IMG/VR virus record: IMGVR_UViG_3300008448_000231
Coordinates: 1-39,738 of that record
Length of the DNA: 39,738 bases
Direction: 5' to 3' (one strand)
Origin: a virus
The notes below the pieces were generated by a model that was not told the DNA's origin, made no database searches, and was given only the letters and a program-made list of their open reading frames with translations. Positions 29,159 to 38,482 of the stretch are shown piece by piece. How positions within the stretch are numbered: position 1 is the first letter of the stretch; every line of letters begins with the position of its first letter. Made by a program: the position numbers and the translations under genes.

Positions 29159-30624
29159 TGAGCCTTATCGCGCTGGATATTCCGCCCGGCATCTTCCGCA
29201 ATGGGACGCGGTATCAGGCAACGGGCCGCTATTACGATGCGGACTTGTGGCGGTGGCATGAAGGCACGGCGCGGCCTGTCGGTGGATGGCTTGCGCGTTC
29301 GTCATCGGCCTTGTCGGGGAAGGCCCGTTGCGCGGTTACGTGGGTTAGTAACTCTAATGCGGCATGGACGGGTGTAGGCACTCATTCCAACCTCTACGCC
29401 GTGTCGCGCTCGGGTTCGGTCAATGACATAACCCCGGTCGGTTACGCGGTCGGTCAACCGGATGCGGTGTTCGGCGGTGGGTATGGTGAAGGGCGTTATG
29501 GACGCGGGCTTTACGGAACGCCGCGCCTTGGCTCGACCAACATCATCCCGGCAACGGTCTGGGCGCTTGATACATGGGGCGAGTATCTGGTCGGCACGGC
29601 AGGCTCGACCATTTACGAATGGCAACTGACGACGGGAACGCCTGCTGCGGCCATATCCGGCGCTCCGACTGCTGAAGCGATATTCGTGACCGCTGAACGC
29701 ATCATGGTGGCACTGGGGTCGGATGAAGACCCCCGCGCCGTCGATTGGTGCGATGCGGAGGATAACACCGACTGGACGCCAACCGCGACCAACCTTGCGG
29801 GCGGCAAAAGGCTACAGACGAACGGCTCTCTGCAAAGCGGGCATCGGGTGCGCGGCGGCAATCTGATCTTCACCGACGTTGACGTCTATTTTATGCGCTA
29901 TGAGGGCCTGCCCTTCGTCTATTCGTTCGACCAACTGGCGACCGGATGCGGGGTGATCTCAAAGAACTGCGTCGCTACGGTTGACGATAAAGCCTATTGG
30001 ATGGGAACCAACGGATTCTGGACCTATAACGGCTACGTCGATGACTTGCCGTGCGATGTGGCCGACTATGTGTTTTCGGACATAAACACGGTGCAGGCGT
30101 CCAAAGTGTCGGCTTGGCACAACTCGCTATGGGGCGAGGTCTGGTGGCACTATCCATCGGCTAACAGCACCGAATGCGACCGGTATGTCTTTTATAACTA
30201 CCACGAGAACCACTGGGGCATTGGCCAGATGGCGCGGCTTTGCGGGGTTGACCGTGAGGTGCTGCAATACCCGCAACTGGTCGGGGCTGACGGCTATGTC
30301 TATTCGCACGAAGTCGGTCATGTAAAAGACGGACGCCAGCCGTTCGCCACAAGCGGCCCGGTTGAGCTGGGAACGGGTGATAAGACGATGGAAGTCCATG
30401 CCTACATTCCCGACGAAAACACGCTGGGGAGCATTGCGGCGTCATTCTCGGTGCGGGATTACCCGCTAGATGCGCCGGTCGCGGTTGCGGCTGTCGATGC
30501 GGAAACCAAGACCGATCTGCGCTTTTCGGGGCGCATGGTCTCGGTCACATACACTGGCGATGCGGACGTGGATTTCCGCCTCGGCAGGCCCCGGTTTGAT
30601 GTGAAGACGGGAAGTGGACGATGA
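29158..30624 (+). CDS. Tail/packaged-DNA stabilisation protein (P22 gp10-like)
   Basis: 488 residues. The start LIALDIPPGIFRNGTRYQAT, then GRYYDADLWRWHEGTARPVG, and repeats of W-rich blades (ATVWALDTWGEYLVGTAGST, VDWCDAEDNTDWTPTATNLA, RGGNLIFTDVDVYFMRYEGL) suggest a beta-propeller. This is the pattern of podoviral stabilisation proteins that plug the tail after packaging. Position after the adaptor supports it. The stop overlaps the next ATG. Confidence 0.82.
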   Translation: MSLIALDIPPGIFRNGTRYQATGRYYDADLWRWHEGTARPVGGWLARSSSALSGKARCAVTWVSNSNAAWTGVGTHSNLYAVSRSGSVNDITPVGYAVGQPDAVFGGGYGEGRYGRGLYGTPRLGSTNIIPATVWALDTWGEYLVGTAGSTIYEWQLTTGTPAAAISGAPTAEAIFVTAERIMVALGSDEDPRAVDWCDAEDNTDWTPTATNLAGGKRLQTNGSLQSGHRVRGGNLIFTDVDVYFMRYEGLPFVYSFDQLATGCGVISKNCVATVDDKAYWMGTNGFWTYNGYVDDLPCDVADYVFSDINTVQASKVSAWHNSLWGEVWWHYPSANSTECDRYVFYNYHENHWGIGQMARLCGVDREVLQYPQLVGADGYVYSHEVGHVKDGRQPFATSGPVELGTGDKTMEVHAYIPDENTLGSIAASFSVRDYPLDAPVAVAAVDAETKTDLRFSGRMVSVTYTGDADVDFRLGRPRFDVKTGSGR

Positions 30625-30830
30625 GCCTTGCTCGCGCACCTGAAACCTACTCCAAAGACGACCAGGACCGCTTCCGAAAGGCGCTCGATCAACTCGACGC
30701 GGAGAACCGCAAGAGGCAACAGGATGTTGAGATTGCCGGGTCTGAAAGGCTGATTTTGGCATCGCCGAACGGTTCGCGCTGGTCGGTTCAAGTCAGCAAC
30801 GCGGGCGCATTGTCGGCGGTGGCGCTATGA
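30621..30830 (+). CDS. Small hypothetical virion protein
   Basis: 69 residues (MSLARAPETYSKDDQDRFRK), with an N-terminal coiled-coil helix (ALDQLDAENRKRQQDVEI) and a C-terminal beta-like half. It overlaps its neighbours by four bases on each side. Similar short genes accompany podoviral tail modules. Function unknown. Confidence 0.65.
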   Translation: MSLARAPETYSKDDQDRFRKALDQLDAENRKRQQDVEIAGSERLILASPNGSRWSVQVSNAGALSAVAL

Positions 30831-31021
30831 GGATTGCGTTAGACGCCCTTCCTGACGGCGTAGAGGCGCAAGTCGAGGGTAAGCGGGCCGTTGTCAGCTA
30901 TGGCGACCCTGACGCCCCTACGGTGCTTTCTGTGGCAACGGACGGGGTTGATTTAATCCTGTTCCCCGACCGCTCCTATAAGCAGGAAGATTTGGCGAAG
31001 GCTCTTGGACTTAAAAGTTAG
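30827..31021 (+). CDS. Small hypothetical virion protein
   Basis: 64 residues (MRIALDALPDGVEAQVEGKR), beta-rich with a helical C-terminus (YKQEDLAKALGLKS). It overlaps the next gene by 17 bases if that gene starts at TTG 31005. Function unknown. Confidence 0.62.
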   Translation: MRIALDALPDGVEAQVEGKRAVVSYGDPDAPTVLSVATDGVDLILFPDRSYKQEDLAKALGLKS

Positions 31022-31349
31022 GGACTGGATAGCCTCGGCACTTGATGGCTCGGGCTGGACGCCGGATGAGGTATGGCAAGGCATCCAAGCGGGGGTTTTT
31101 CACCTGTTCATGCACGATGAAGGGTGCATGGTCGGGGAGTTCATCATGTCGCCCCGTCACAAGGCAATGCACATATTCGCGGCGGGCGGGTCACTAAAGG
31201 CGATGTCTGACCTTGGCCCTACGGTCGAGGCGTTCGGGCGGCTTCACAACTGCGATATGACTTGCGCGACGGGCCGTAAGGGCTGGTTGCGATATGCTAG
31301 AAAACACGGATACCAACCGGGCGAGCCGGTCATCTGGAAGGAACTATAA
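31005..31349 (+). CDS. GNAT-like protein of the tail module (TTG start)
   Basis: 114 residues from TTG 31005, with GAAGG upstream. No later ATG keeps the domain intact. GCMVGEFIMSPRHKAMHIFA, AAGGSLKAMSDLGPTVEAFG and WLRYARKHGYQPGEPVIWK resemble the compact GNAT-like acetyltransferase fold found next to podoviral internal-protein genes, with the RKHGY end like a GNAT C-terminus. A substrate is not known. It overlaps the next gene by one base. Confidence 0.65.
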   Translation: MDLKVRDWIASALDGSGWTPDEVWQGIQAGVFHLFMHDEGCMVGEFIMSPRHKAMHIFAAGGSLKAMSDLGPTVEAFGRLHNCDMTCATGRKGWLRYARKHGYQPGEPVIWKEL

Positions 31350-31927
31350 TGGCCATTGGTGGTAGCGGAAACAAAAGCAAAAGCCGCTCGTCGAACACAA
31401 GCAATCAGACCCAGACCAACACGCTTTCTGACCGTGCGGCGGGGATGCTTACTCAGGGCATTGCGGACGCCAGCGGTCGGACTTACCAACGGTTCAACCC
31501 GGCTGACATCGCTCAATATCAATCGCCCTACACGGAATCGGTCATCAATGCGTCGCTGGACCAAGCCGACCGGCGCGATGCCATAGCCCGCAATGAGCAA
31601 AAGGCGCAGTTCGCGGGGGCTGGGGCGTTCGGGGATGATCGTCGGGGCATTTATGAGGCGGAACTGGCGGGCGCTCAGTCGCGCGACCGGGCGAGCATGA
31701 TTGCGGGTTTGAACGATCAAGCATTCGGACAGGCTCGCGGGATTGCTCAGGGTGAAAGCCAAAACGCTAATCAATACGACTTGGCTATTCAGCAGCTATT
31801 GGCGCAGCTTCGTAGTCAGTTTGCGAACGAAGGCACCCAGACCATGCAGGGGTCAAGCCTTACGAAAACGACGGGTTCGGGCTACAGTATGGGCGGTTCG
31901 TGGTCGCCGTCGAAAGGGTTTGGCTAA
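31349..31927 (+). CDS. Internal virion protein (putative ejection protein)
   Basis: 192 residues. The N-terminus is low-complexity (SGNKSKSRSSNTSNQTQTNT) and the middle has the pattern YQSPYTESVINASLDQADRR, then QFAGAGAFGDDRRGIYEAEL, seen in small podoviral virion proteins. The rest is Gln/Ala/Ser-rich helix and a Gly/Ser tail. It likely travels within the capsid and is ejected with DNA. It overlaps the next ATG. Confidence 0.75.
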   Translation: MAIGGSGNKSKSRSSNTSNQTQTNTLSDRAAGMLTQGIADASGRTYQRFNPADIAQYQSPYTESVINASLDQADRRDAIARNEQKAQFAGAGAFGDDRRGIYEAELAGAQSRDRASMIAGLNDQAFGQARGIAQGESQNANQYDLAIQQLLAQLRSQFANEGTQTMQGSSLTKTTGSGYSMGGSWSPSKGFG

Positions 31928-33111
31928 TGCGCCTTCTTGATGCTCCCGGGCAGGCTCCGCGTCCCACTCTTCTCTCGCCGGACGTTATGAGCCTTATTCA
32001 GTCGGGCGGGCCTCGTGTGGCACCGGCACCGGCTGCGCCGAGTGCACCACAACGCGGGCAACCAGGGTTCCTGACGTATTTGCTCGGCGGTAGCGAGGGC
32101 TTGGAAGCCGAACGGGCGCGTCGTCAAGCGGAGGCAGAACGTCCGCAAATGATGGCGCGGCAGGCCCGCCTTCGCCAAGCGGCGGAAGCGATGGGTCCGG
32201 CGGCAATGCTGGCGTTTGACCTGAACCCAGAGAAGTTTGGCGAGAGCCTTTCCGAACAATACGCGCCCCAAGTTATCGGCGCGGGCGGCGTTCAATCCCT
32301 CATCGGAACCGGTGCGAAAGTGTCAGCACCGAGAGATGTTGAGTTCGGGGATAGCCTTGTGAGGCTTGACCCGCTTAACCCGCAACCGCAAACCTTGGCG
32401 ACGCGCGGCGAGACTATTCAAGAGCGCATTGCTCGGCAAACCGCCGAACAACGGGCGCGGGATGATGAAGAGCGCAGGCGTCTAGACCAAGAGCGGCTTT
32501 CACTAGACCGCTCCCGATTTAACAGTGACGAGGAGTTTCGTCAGGCGCAGCTTGATCTTGAGCGACGCAAGCTGGAGGTGGGCCAGAACGCTCCCCTACC
32601 CGGAGATAACGAAGACCGGGCGGCTATTGCGGGGTTTGAGGCGGCTAACGCGCGGTTTGCGGCTCAACTTCGCAACATTGCGGGCGACCCCGAAACGGGT
32701 GCGCGGCCATTGTTTGACTTGTCTCCGGCAAAGGCAGCGATTTACAAGGCGCAACTCGCAACGGGCATTGGGATGACGCCGGAGGCAGCGGCATACGGGG
32801 ACTATGTTTCCGAAATCCGGGCGGCGGTGTCGGATGCGCTGCGACTGAATACCGGGCCACAAACTGATCAGGACGCCATTCGCGAGGCAGAGGCCCTATT
32901 GTCCAATATCGACAATAAGGAATACGTCATGCGCCGCCTGCCTACGGTTATGGCGAACAATGATCGTCTGCGGGCTGGCCGTGAGCAGCTTTTGCGCGCG
33001 CGTCGTCCTAATACGGGGCCTGCACCGGCCCCGGCCCCTTCGCCACAAGTCGCCTATGATGCTCAGGGCCGTCGCTATGTGGTCCGCAACGGTCAATGGG
33101 TTCTGGAATGA
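31927..33111 (+). CDS. Internal virion/ejection protein
   Basis: 394 residues from ATG 31927, which overlaps the previous stop, so a nine-codon upstream extension is dropped. Pro/Ala-rich N-terminus, then long charged helices (about residues 150-220: ERIARQTAEQRARDDEERRR) and a Pro-rich tail with an ending AYDAQGRRYVVRNGQWVLE. The helical, low-complexity character and place between other ejection proteins suggest a DNA-ejection conduit component. No enzymatic motif is seen. Confidence 0.75.
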   Translation: MRLLDAPGQAPRPTLLSPDVMSLIQSGGPRVAPAPAAPSAPQRGQPGFLTYLLGGSEGLEAERARRQAEAERPQMMARQARLRQAAEAMGPAAMLAFDLNPEKFGESLSEQYAPQVIGAGGVQSLIGTGAKVSAPRDVEFGDSLVRLDPLNPQPQTLATRGETIQERIARQTAEQRARDDEERRRLDQERLSLDRSRFNSDEEFRQAQLDLERRKLEVGQNAPLPGDNEDRAAIAGFEAANARFAAQLRNIAGDPETGARPLFDLSPAKAAIYKAQLATGIGMTPEAAAYGDYVSEIRAAVSDALRLNTGPQTDQDAIREAEALLSNIDNKEYVMRRLPTVMANNDRLRAGREQLLRARRPNTGPAPAPAPSPQVAYDAQGRRYVVRNGQWVLE

Positions 33112-35549
33112 TGCAAGAAGCTCCCCCGCTCCCGCCCGGCCTGAGCTTTACGCCACCGCCGCAGCCGGGCAATGCGCCGCCGCTTCCGCCCGGCCTCAGC
33201 GCAGCGCCCCCTACAAGGCCTGCCGCCAATGCGCCGCCCGCGCCCGCGCCAACGCCAGCACCAGCGCCCCGCCCCCTCGGCGACAGCGGCCTTACGCGCG
33301 ACGAAATCTACGCGGCGCAGCGGGCGCAAGGCTTCACAGACGAAGAAATCGCGGCAAATATCGAGCAGATGTTCCCGGAACTGGCACCGGCTCAACCGGC
33401 GCTGGGTGGTGGTGGCGGCGATACGCAGTTCATCACCGTCAATGGGGTGCGAACGCCGATTCTGCGCGTCGCTGCCGACTTCCTCAATTACTCGCCAGAG
33501 GAGCTTGCGGCTGCAGGCTTCCGTCAGGCGGATAATGGTCAGTGGTTCCGGCCTGACAATAGCAATGCCGCTCCCCCGCCTGCCGCTGCCCCCACCGGAC
33601 GTGATTTGGCTTTGCAGCAGGAACGCGAAGAACTAGAGCGCCGCACGAATATGGGTGTGCGTCGTTACGATCAGCCGGGCTTTCTCGACCAACTTACCGC
33701 CCCCATAAACGACGAAATGGCTTGGCTGACCGGTCTAGGTTCTCAAGCGGCAGGCAATCTGACGCGTCGGCTTTTGGGCCTAGATGTTGAGGTATCCGCC
33801 CTCGACCGCGCTCGCGCCATGCGCGACCTTAGCCTTGAGGGTCAACAGCAATACGAGCAAGACAAGCCGCTGCAAGCCTTAGCGGGCGCGGCCCTTGGTG
33901 GGTTTGCTTTTGCCCCGGCGAGCGGTGCTGCGGTTCCCGGCCTTCTTGGCCGATTGGGGCAGGCCGGTGGCGTCAGCGCGGCTTATGGCGCGGCGGCTGG
34001 TGACGGTTATCTCGGGCGTGGTGGTAACGCCCTATTGTCTGGCGGGCTTGGTGTGGCGACTGCTGGCGTTTTGGAAGGCGGCGGCGCTCTTCTTGGCCGC
34101 GCCGTGCGCGGTAACCAACCGCGCGTATCAGCGCCTGATCGCCGCGTAACAGCCGCGCTCGGTCGCGGTCTGCAACGCGATCAAATGACGCCGCAACAGT
34201 ATCTGGACAACCTTACTAACGCGCCAGCCGGTCAACTTCCATTCCAGTCGGGTGGAGAGAACATTCTTGGCCTTGCCGAGACGATGGCAACCGTCCCTGG
34301 TGCTGCACGGCGTGAAATCGTCCGCGCGGTCGGAGAACAGGGCGATGAGGCCAGCAACCGGATTTCTGCCCGACTTGCCGACGCTTTCGGCGCACAAGGC
34401 AACGGCTTCCAGTCGCTTCGCCAGCGGGTCAATGCTCGCACCGAATCCGCCAAGGCGGGAATGGCGGAAATCGAGCGCAACATCGTTTCACTGGACGACG
34501 CGGCGGTTCGCGCCCTTCGCTCGCAACTATCGAGCCGGGCGGTTCGTGACGCGGCGGAAGAGGCTATTGCCGAACTGACGCCAGAGGGTAGCGCAGCGGC
34601 TAACCGTCTTTTTGGAATGGGTGAGCGGCTGGCTGATATGCCCGCTGGGGCGAATATTACCGTGCGCGAGGCGCAAGATATTTCCTATGCGCTTAAGGAA
34701 GCGGCGAGCCGCGCATATCGTGGCGGGTTTAACTCTCGCGGCGAAGCTCTCCAAAACCTTTCAAACGCCATTCGCAACAATGCGCGGACCCCAGAACGCG
34801 GCGGCGTCCAAGCCTATGACGATTGGCTGCGGTCGTTTGGTGATGCGTCTGAGGCGATTGACGGCCAGCGCGTCGGCCTGAATGTCTTTGCCCAAGGCAA
34901 CGAGCAAAACGCAATGTCGGCAAGCGAACTGGCTGACCGTTGGGCAAAATGGCCAGCACAAGCCCGCGAAAACTTCCGGCTTGGCGTTGGCGAGGCCATT
35001 CTGGCAAGGGTTCGCAGCGGCGGCGGCGTGGCGGCTATGCGCCGACTGTTGCGTGATGAGGAAATTGCTGCTCGCGTCCGCGTCGCTTTCGACAACGACG
35101 ACGCCTTCCGCGCATTCATGCAGACGGCTGACGATGAGGTCCGCATGGCTAACACGGCCAGCCAAGCGGTCAGCGGGTCGCCTACGGCTCGGCGCGAAGC
35201 CGGAAAAGCTGATCTCCAAGAACAAGGTATGGGTCTGAACGATGTTATGGATTTTGCCACTGACGTAACAAGCCCGATTGGCCTGGCGCGTCAGTCAGCC
35301 CGCCTTGCCGCTCGAAGCCTGCCAAGGCGGGACCGTTCTATCATTGGCGACGATGCGCTGAACGCCCTAATCGGCTCGGCGCTAACCGACCCGACCGCAA
35401 TGACCCGGTTGCTCAATCTCATGCAGTCGGAGGCGGGCTTGCAACAGCGGGTCGCGGAACAGTCGCGGAGAATGGGGCTTTTGGCAACACCGGGCGCGGT
35501 GGCGGGCGGTCAAGAGCGGGTGCGAGGACTGCTCACAACCACCCCTTAA
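33108..35549 (+). CDS. Large internal virion (DNA ejection) protein
   Basis: 813 residues from ATG 33108 (ATGATG overlapping the previous stop; ATG 33096 and 33111 are alternatives). N-terminal 60 residues are Pro-rich. GLTRDEIYAAQRAQGFTDEE looks like a small binding module. A Gly/Ala hydrophobic stretch at about residues 258-335 (ALAGAALGGFAFAPASGAAV, LLSGGLGVATAGVLEGGGAL) could cross a membrane. The rest is helical (AEIERNIVSLDDAAVRALRS). This composition fits the largest podoviral ejection protein, which helps DNA cross the host envelope. No lysozyme motif is seen. A small antisense gene overlaps its last 17 bases. Confidence 0.78.
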   Translation: MMQEAPPLPPGLSFTPPPQPGNAPPLPPGLSAAPPTRPAANAPPAPAPTPAPAPRPLGDSGLTRDEIYAAQRAQGFTDEEIAANIEQMFPELAPAQPALGGGGGDTQFITVNGVRTPILRVAADFLNYSPEELAAAGFRQADNGQWFRPDNSNAAPPPAAAPTGRDLALQQEREELERRTNMGVRRYDQPGFLDQLTAPINDEMAWLTGLGSQAAGNLTRRLLGLDVEVSALDRARAMRDLSLEGQQQYEQDKPLQALAGAALGGFAFAPASGAAVPGLLGRLGQAGGVSAAYGAAAGDGYLGRGGNALLSGGLGVATAGVLEGGGALLGRAVRGNQPRVSAPDRRVTAALGRGLQRDQMTPQQYLDNLTNAPAGQLPFQSGGENILGLAETMATVPGAARREIVRAVGEQGDEASNRISARLADAFGAQGNGFQSLRQRVNARTESAKAGMAEIERNIVSLDDAAVRALRSQLSSRAVRDAAEEAIAELTPEGSAAANRLFGMGERLADMPAGANITVREAQDISYALKEAASRAYRGGFNSRGEALQNLSNAIRNNARTPERGGVQAYDDWLRSFGDASEAIDGQRVGLNVFAQGNEQNAMSASELADRWAKWPAQARENFRLGVGEAILARVRSGGGVAAMRRLLRDEEIAARVRVAFDNDDAFRAFMQTADDEVRMANTASQAVSGSPTARREAGKADLQEQGMGLNDVMDFATDVTSPIGLARQSARLAARSLPRRDRSIIGDDALNALIGSALTDPTAMTRLLNLMQSEAGLQQRVAEQSRRMGLLATPGAVAGGQERVRGLLTTTP

Positions 35550-35715
35550 TCTGGGCATAGCGAACGGCAATAATGGCGGTTGGCGGTATTACAAACCACC
35601 AAAGCCCAGCCCATGAGTTGATAATCGGCTCTCGCTTATTGGCTTCGCAAACGACGACAAACTCTCCGTCAATAACGAGCGATGATTTCTTTTTCATCCG
35701 ATCACCATACCACAA
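35533..35715 (-). CDS. Antisense small membrane protein within the late region
   Basis: 60 residues from TTG 35715, which has AAAGGAG five bases upstream on the minus strand; ATG 35697 (MKKKSSLVIDGEFVVVCEAN) is an alternative giving 54. Residues near the C-terminus form a hydrophobic helix (LWWFVIPPTAIIAVRYA), so a one-span inner-membrane protein is likely. It is the only minus-strand gene amid the late plus-strand genes and overlaps the end of the ejection-protein gene by 17 bases. Such isolated genes are often morons (superinfection exclusion or host fitness). That is inference. Confidence 0.6.
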   Translation of the reverse strand: MWYGDRMKKKSSLVIDGEFVVVCEANKREPIINSWAGLWWFVIPPTAIIAVRYAQIKGWL

Positions 35716-35752
35716 CGGCGCTCCTTTTGGATTGCCTTTTTCGTGAGGCACT

Positions 35753-36133
35753 ATGACTTGCACAGACCTCGGCCTTTCGGAATACGGCTTGCGCGTGTCC
35801 AAGTCCGCTGATTCCGAAAGCGTCGGCTCGGCCCCGGATGCCGTTAGCTTTACCGGCTACACGGCAGAGTTCGTTGTTAGGGCGACGGAAACCAGTGCGC
35901 CATTGCTGACCGTCAACCTGACGCCAACGGTTAACGGGTCCGTCATCGTGATAGCCAAAAGCCTCATCACGCTGCGGCTCAAAAGGCTGGACCTGCAAAC
36001 CCTGCCGGATAACGCGGGGGATGCGAACGAACCGTATATGGCCGAGTGCGAGCTTGTCGTCATTGCCCCGACCGGCCTTCGCTCGCGCGTATGGATGCTC
36101 CCGATGATTGTTGAAAAAGGCATTGCCCGATGA
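35753..36133 (+). CDS. Small protein preceding the tailspike (allele B)
   Basis: 126 residues from ATG 35753 with GAGG four bases upstream. It starts MTCTDLGLSEYGLRVSKSAD and is beta-rich (YTAEFVVRATETSAPLLTVN, AECELVVIAPTGLRSRVWML). The C-terminal 55 residues match the partial gene at 1-168. The stop overlaps the tailspike start (ATGA). Its fixed pairing with the conserved N-terminus of the tailspike suggests a role in spike attachment or virion assembly. No named family is recognised. Confidence 0.75.
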   Translation: MTCTDLGLSEYGLRVSKSADSESVGSAPDAVSFTGYTAEFVVRATETSAPLLTVNLTPTVNGSVIVIAKSLITLRLKRLDLQTLPDNAGDANEPYMAECELVVIAPTGLRSRVWMLPMIVEKGIAR

Positions 36134-38187
36134 GCGTTACCTTCCGCGTTGCGCTGCAAGGCCAGACGGTCCCGCTGCGGTTTCAAACGGTCAACTTTGC
36201 GGGCATCCGCGAACTGGTCGAGGCCGATGTCGCCGCCGATATTAACGCCCGCGCCGCTAAAGCCGCTAACGGCTCCGACTTTGCGACACCCCTAAACGGG
36301 TCGAGCGGTTCGTCCCTGGTGGGGTTCCTACAAGCGGGAATCGGCGCTGTTATGCGGACGCTGCAAACGTGGCTGCGCGAACGGCCTGTGTCCGTGCTGG
36401 ACTATTACGATGCAGGTGATGGGGCAGACTATGGCCCGGCGTTTGGACGCGCCTTGACGGCCTCACCGCGCGTGTTCTGGCCTGACAATGCCAGCGGCTA
36501 CACTATCTCGTCGGCGGTTTCCCGGACGCTCACGCGGGATGTGATTGTCGATTGGAACGGGCAACAAGTCACGTTCTCCGCAGCGGTAAACCTCAACGGC
36601 GTGACGGTTGCCGACGTCGGCGTGACGCTTGCGGCCAATCCGGCGCGATATGCTACAAGCGTCCAGATCACGGGCGGCGCAAGCGCAAGCGTTCAAGCGG
36701 GCGACATCCTCAACATCCAGTCTTCGGTCCTGCCGTTCTCTGACGCGCCGGACACCAAGCAGGACGCGGTTCGCATCCGCTCGGTTTCAGGTTCCGGTCC
36801 CTACACTCTGACGCTGGACGCGGGGCTGAACTTCCCGTGGTCATCGGCAGAGAGCGGGATTGTCGTGTCGATCTTCCGCCCGGTGAAGGTCACGCATCTG
36901 CGCCCGAACTTCATCATCACGGAAACTGACGGCGCTGGCGTTGCCAAGTATGCTGTCCGTCATACGGGTCTGCGCGACATCACGATTACCTCGCCGGTCA
37001 TCAAGGGAAACCTCCCGTTTACGCGCGGGACAAACATCTATCGGACGGGGTTTCAGCTTTACTATTGCATCGGCTGGACCGTGACGGACGGCGTTTATGA
37101 GGCAATGTCATATCCCATCGGCGTCTATGGCGGAACGCGGAACGGCATGGAGATTAACTCCAAGGCCCGCTATTGCCGTCACAGTCACGCGGACGTTGGT
37201 GGGTTTGCTTCGGATTATCGCCTGGTCGGCTTGAATGATGAGGATAGCTTTGTCGCGCTCTCTACGCATCCGGCGTTCCGCTGCTATGCAGAGGCTTTCG
37301 ATGTCAGCAATAACACCGCGCTGACCGCGTGGCGGTGCATGGGCGGGGGTCTGAAAAACGGGCGCGTTCAAACGACGGACAGCACCTCGGATACGCCGCA
37401 AATTCAAAGCTGGATACCCAACAGCGGGTTTGAATACCTCTATGATGATGCGGATTTTGACATCGACGGGGTGACCTTCGACAACCCGAACCGAACGGAC
37501 CCAGACGTATACGTTCACTACGGGCGGAACGTGCGGGTGGCCAACACCAAGGCGATTGATATTCGCATTGGTTCAACGGTTGACCTGTATATCAATGGCG
37601 AAGGGAACCGGCTGACCGGCTGGAAGGCATCGCCGCAATCGTCGCTCGTTTTGTCGCCTTCGCGTGTTGACGGGGTGGCCATTCTCGACGGCTATCTCTT
37701 GTCGTCAGTCTATCACATTGACCCCTATCGCTCGATTGTCGCTCAATCGAATAAGCGGCTGACTTGCTCTGGCCAAGTGTTCCGCGATGTCGTGCAAGGG
37801 ACATACTCGGTTCGTTTGCACGTCAACGGCATTACGGGCGTCAATCCGGTGTATTTGCAGGGCGACCTGATGCTTACCGGCATCGTCCAGCACGAAAGCG
37901 CGGGGTTTTATTCGGAGATTAAGAACCTCTACACGTTTGGCTTGGCGCTCGGCGGGGGCGGGTTTGTTCGTATGACGACGACGCCCATTCAAGTTATCGG
38001 CCCTGCAACCGGGTCTGGCGGGACGAACATCACGCTTGCAATATCCGGCGTGTCCTACACGGACGCGGGCGCGGGCGGCGACAGCTATATCAGTTTCAGC
38101 GTGGCCATTGACACCGTGGCGGGGGTTACAAATCCCGCGTTTGGCCTTGAGTATGACCTGACCCTTCGGGAGACCTACGCCGCATGA
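36130..38187 (+). CDS. Tailspike with alternative receptor-binding body (allele B)
   Basis: 685 residues. Residues 1-73 are nearly identical to the tailspike at 165 (DGQ/QGQ, VSF/VNF and a few more changes). After about residue 78 there is no visible similarity. Here the body begins RPVSVLDYYDAGDGADYGPA, then ALTASPRVFWPDNASGYTIS, a phage tailspike beta-helix head, and continues beta-rich with repeats of turns. The pectate-lyase FGAVGDG signature of allele A is replaced. It probably recognises a different surface glycan. The C-terminus (SYISFSVAIDTVAGVTNPAF) differs completely as well. The stop overlaps the next ATG exactly as in allele A. Confidence 0.82.
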   Translation: MSVTFRVALQGQTVPLRFQTVNFAGIRELVEADVAADINARAAKAANGSDFATPLNGSSGSSLVGFLQAGIGAVMRTLQTWLRERPVSVLDYYDAGDGADYGPAFGRALTASPRVFWPDNASGYTISSAVSRTLTRDVIVDWNGQQVTFSAAVNLNGVTVADVGVTLAANPARYATSVQITGGASASVQAGDILNIQSSVLPFSDAPDTKQDAVRIRSVSGSGPYTLTLDAGLNFPWSSAESGIVVSIFRPVKVTHLRPNFIITETDGAGVAKYAVRHTGLRDITITSPVIKGNLPFTRGTNIYRTGFQLYYCIGWTVTDGVYEAMSYPIGVYGGTRNGMEINSKARYCRHSHADVGGFASDYRLVGLNDEDSFVALSTHPAFRCYAEAFDVSNNTALTAWRCMGGGLKNGRVQTTDSTSDTPQIQSWIPNSGFEYLYDDADFDIDGVTFDNPNRTDPDVYVHYGRNVRVANTKAIDIRIGSTVDLYINGEGNRLTGWKASPQSSLVLSPSRVDGVAILDGYLLSSVYHIDPYRSIVAQSNKRLTCSGQVFRDVVQGTYSVRLHVNGITGVNPVYLQGDLMLTGIVQHESAGFYSEIKNLYTFGLALGGGGFVRMTTTPIQVIGPATGSGGTNITLAISGVSYTDAGAGGDSYISFSVAIDTVAGVTNPAFGLEYDLTLRETYAA

Positions 38188-38477
38188 CCCTCGAACCTGG
38201 CCCCATCATCACGATTGGTCTAGCGGGTGTCGCGGTCATCGTTTGGCTTGTGCGGCTTGAAGGCCGCGTCAACGGCAAGGCGACGGGCGATCAAGTCGCG
38301 GCTGTGTCTGCCCAGATCGGCGCGGTGGCCGCTATCGTGGCCACGTTGCAAGCCAAGGAGGCCGCGCACGATAACACGCGCGATGAAGTCATCCGGTTGC
38401 AAGAGCAAATTAAGCACCTCACGGACTTGATCGAGCGGCTGCTTCCGTTGCCGAACCGCCGAAAGACTGCCCCATGA
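38184..38477 (+). CDS. Small membrane/coiled-coil protein of the lysis cassette (allele B)
   Basis: 97 residues, same length and topology as the gene at 1943: N-terminal helix (PIITIGLAGVAVIVWLV), then coiled coil ending KHLTDLIERLLPLPNRRKTA. About ten residue differences from allele A, mostly in the middle. The ATG overlaps the tailspike stop. The stop overlaps a relic ATG at 38474, which was the holin start before insertion. Confidence 0.75.
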   Translation: MTLEPGPIITIGLAGVAVIVWLVRLEGRVNGKATGDQVAAVSAQIGAVAAIVATLQAKEAAHDNTRDEVIRLQEQIKHLTDLIERLLPLPNRRKTAP

Positions 38478-38482
38478 TCGAC

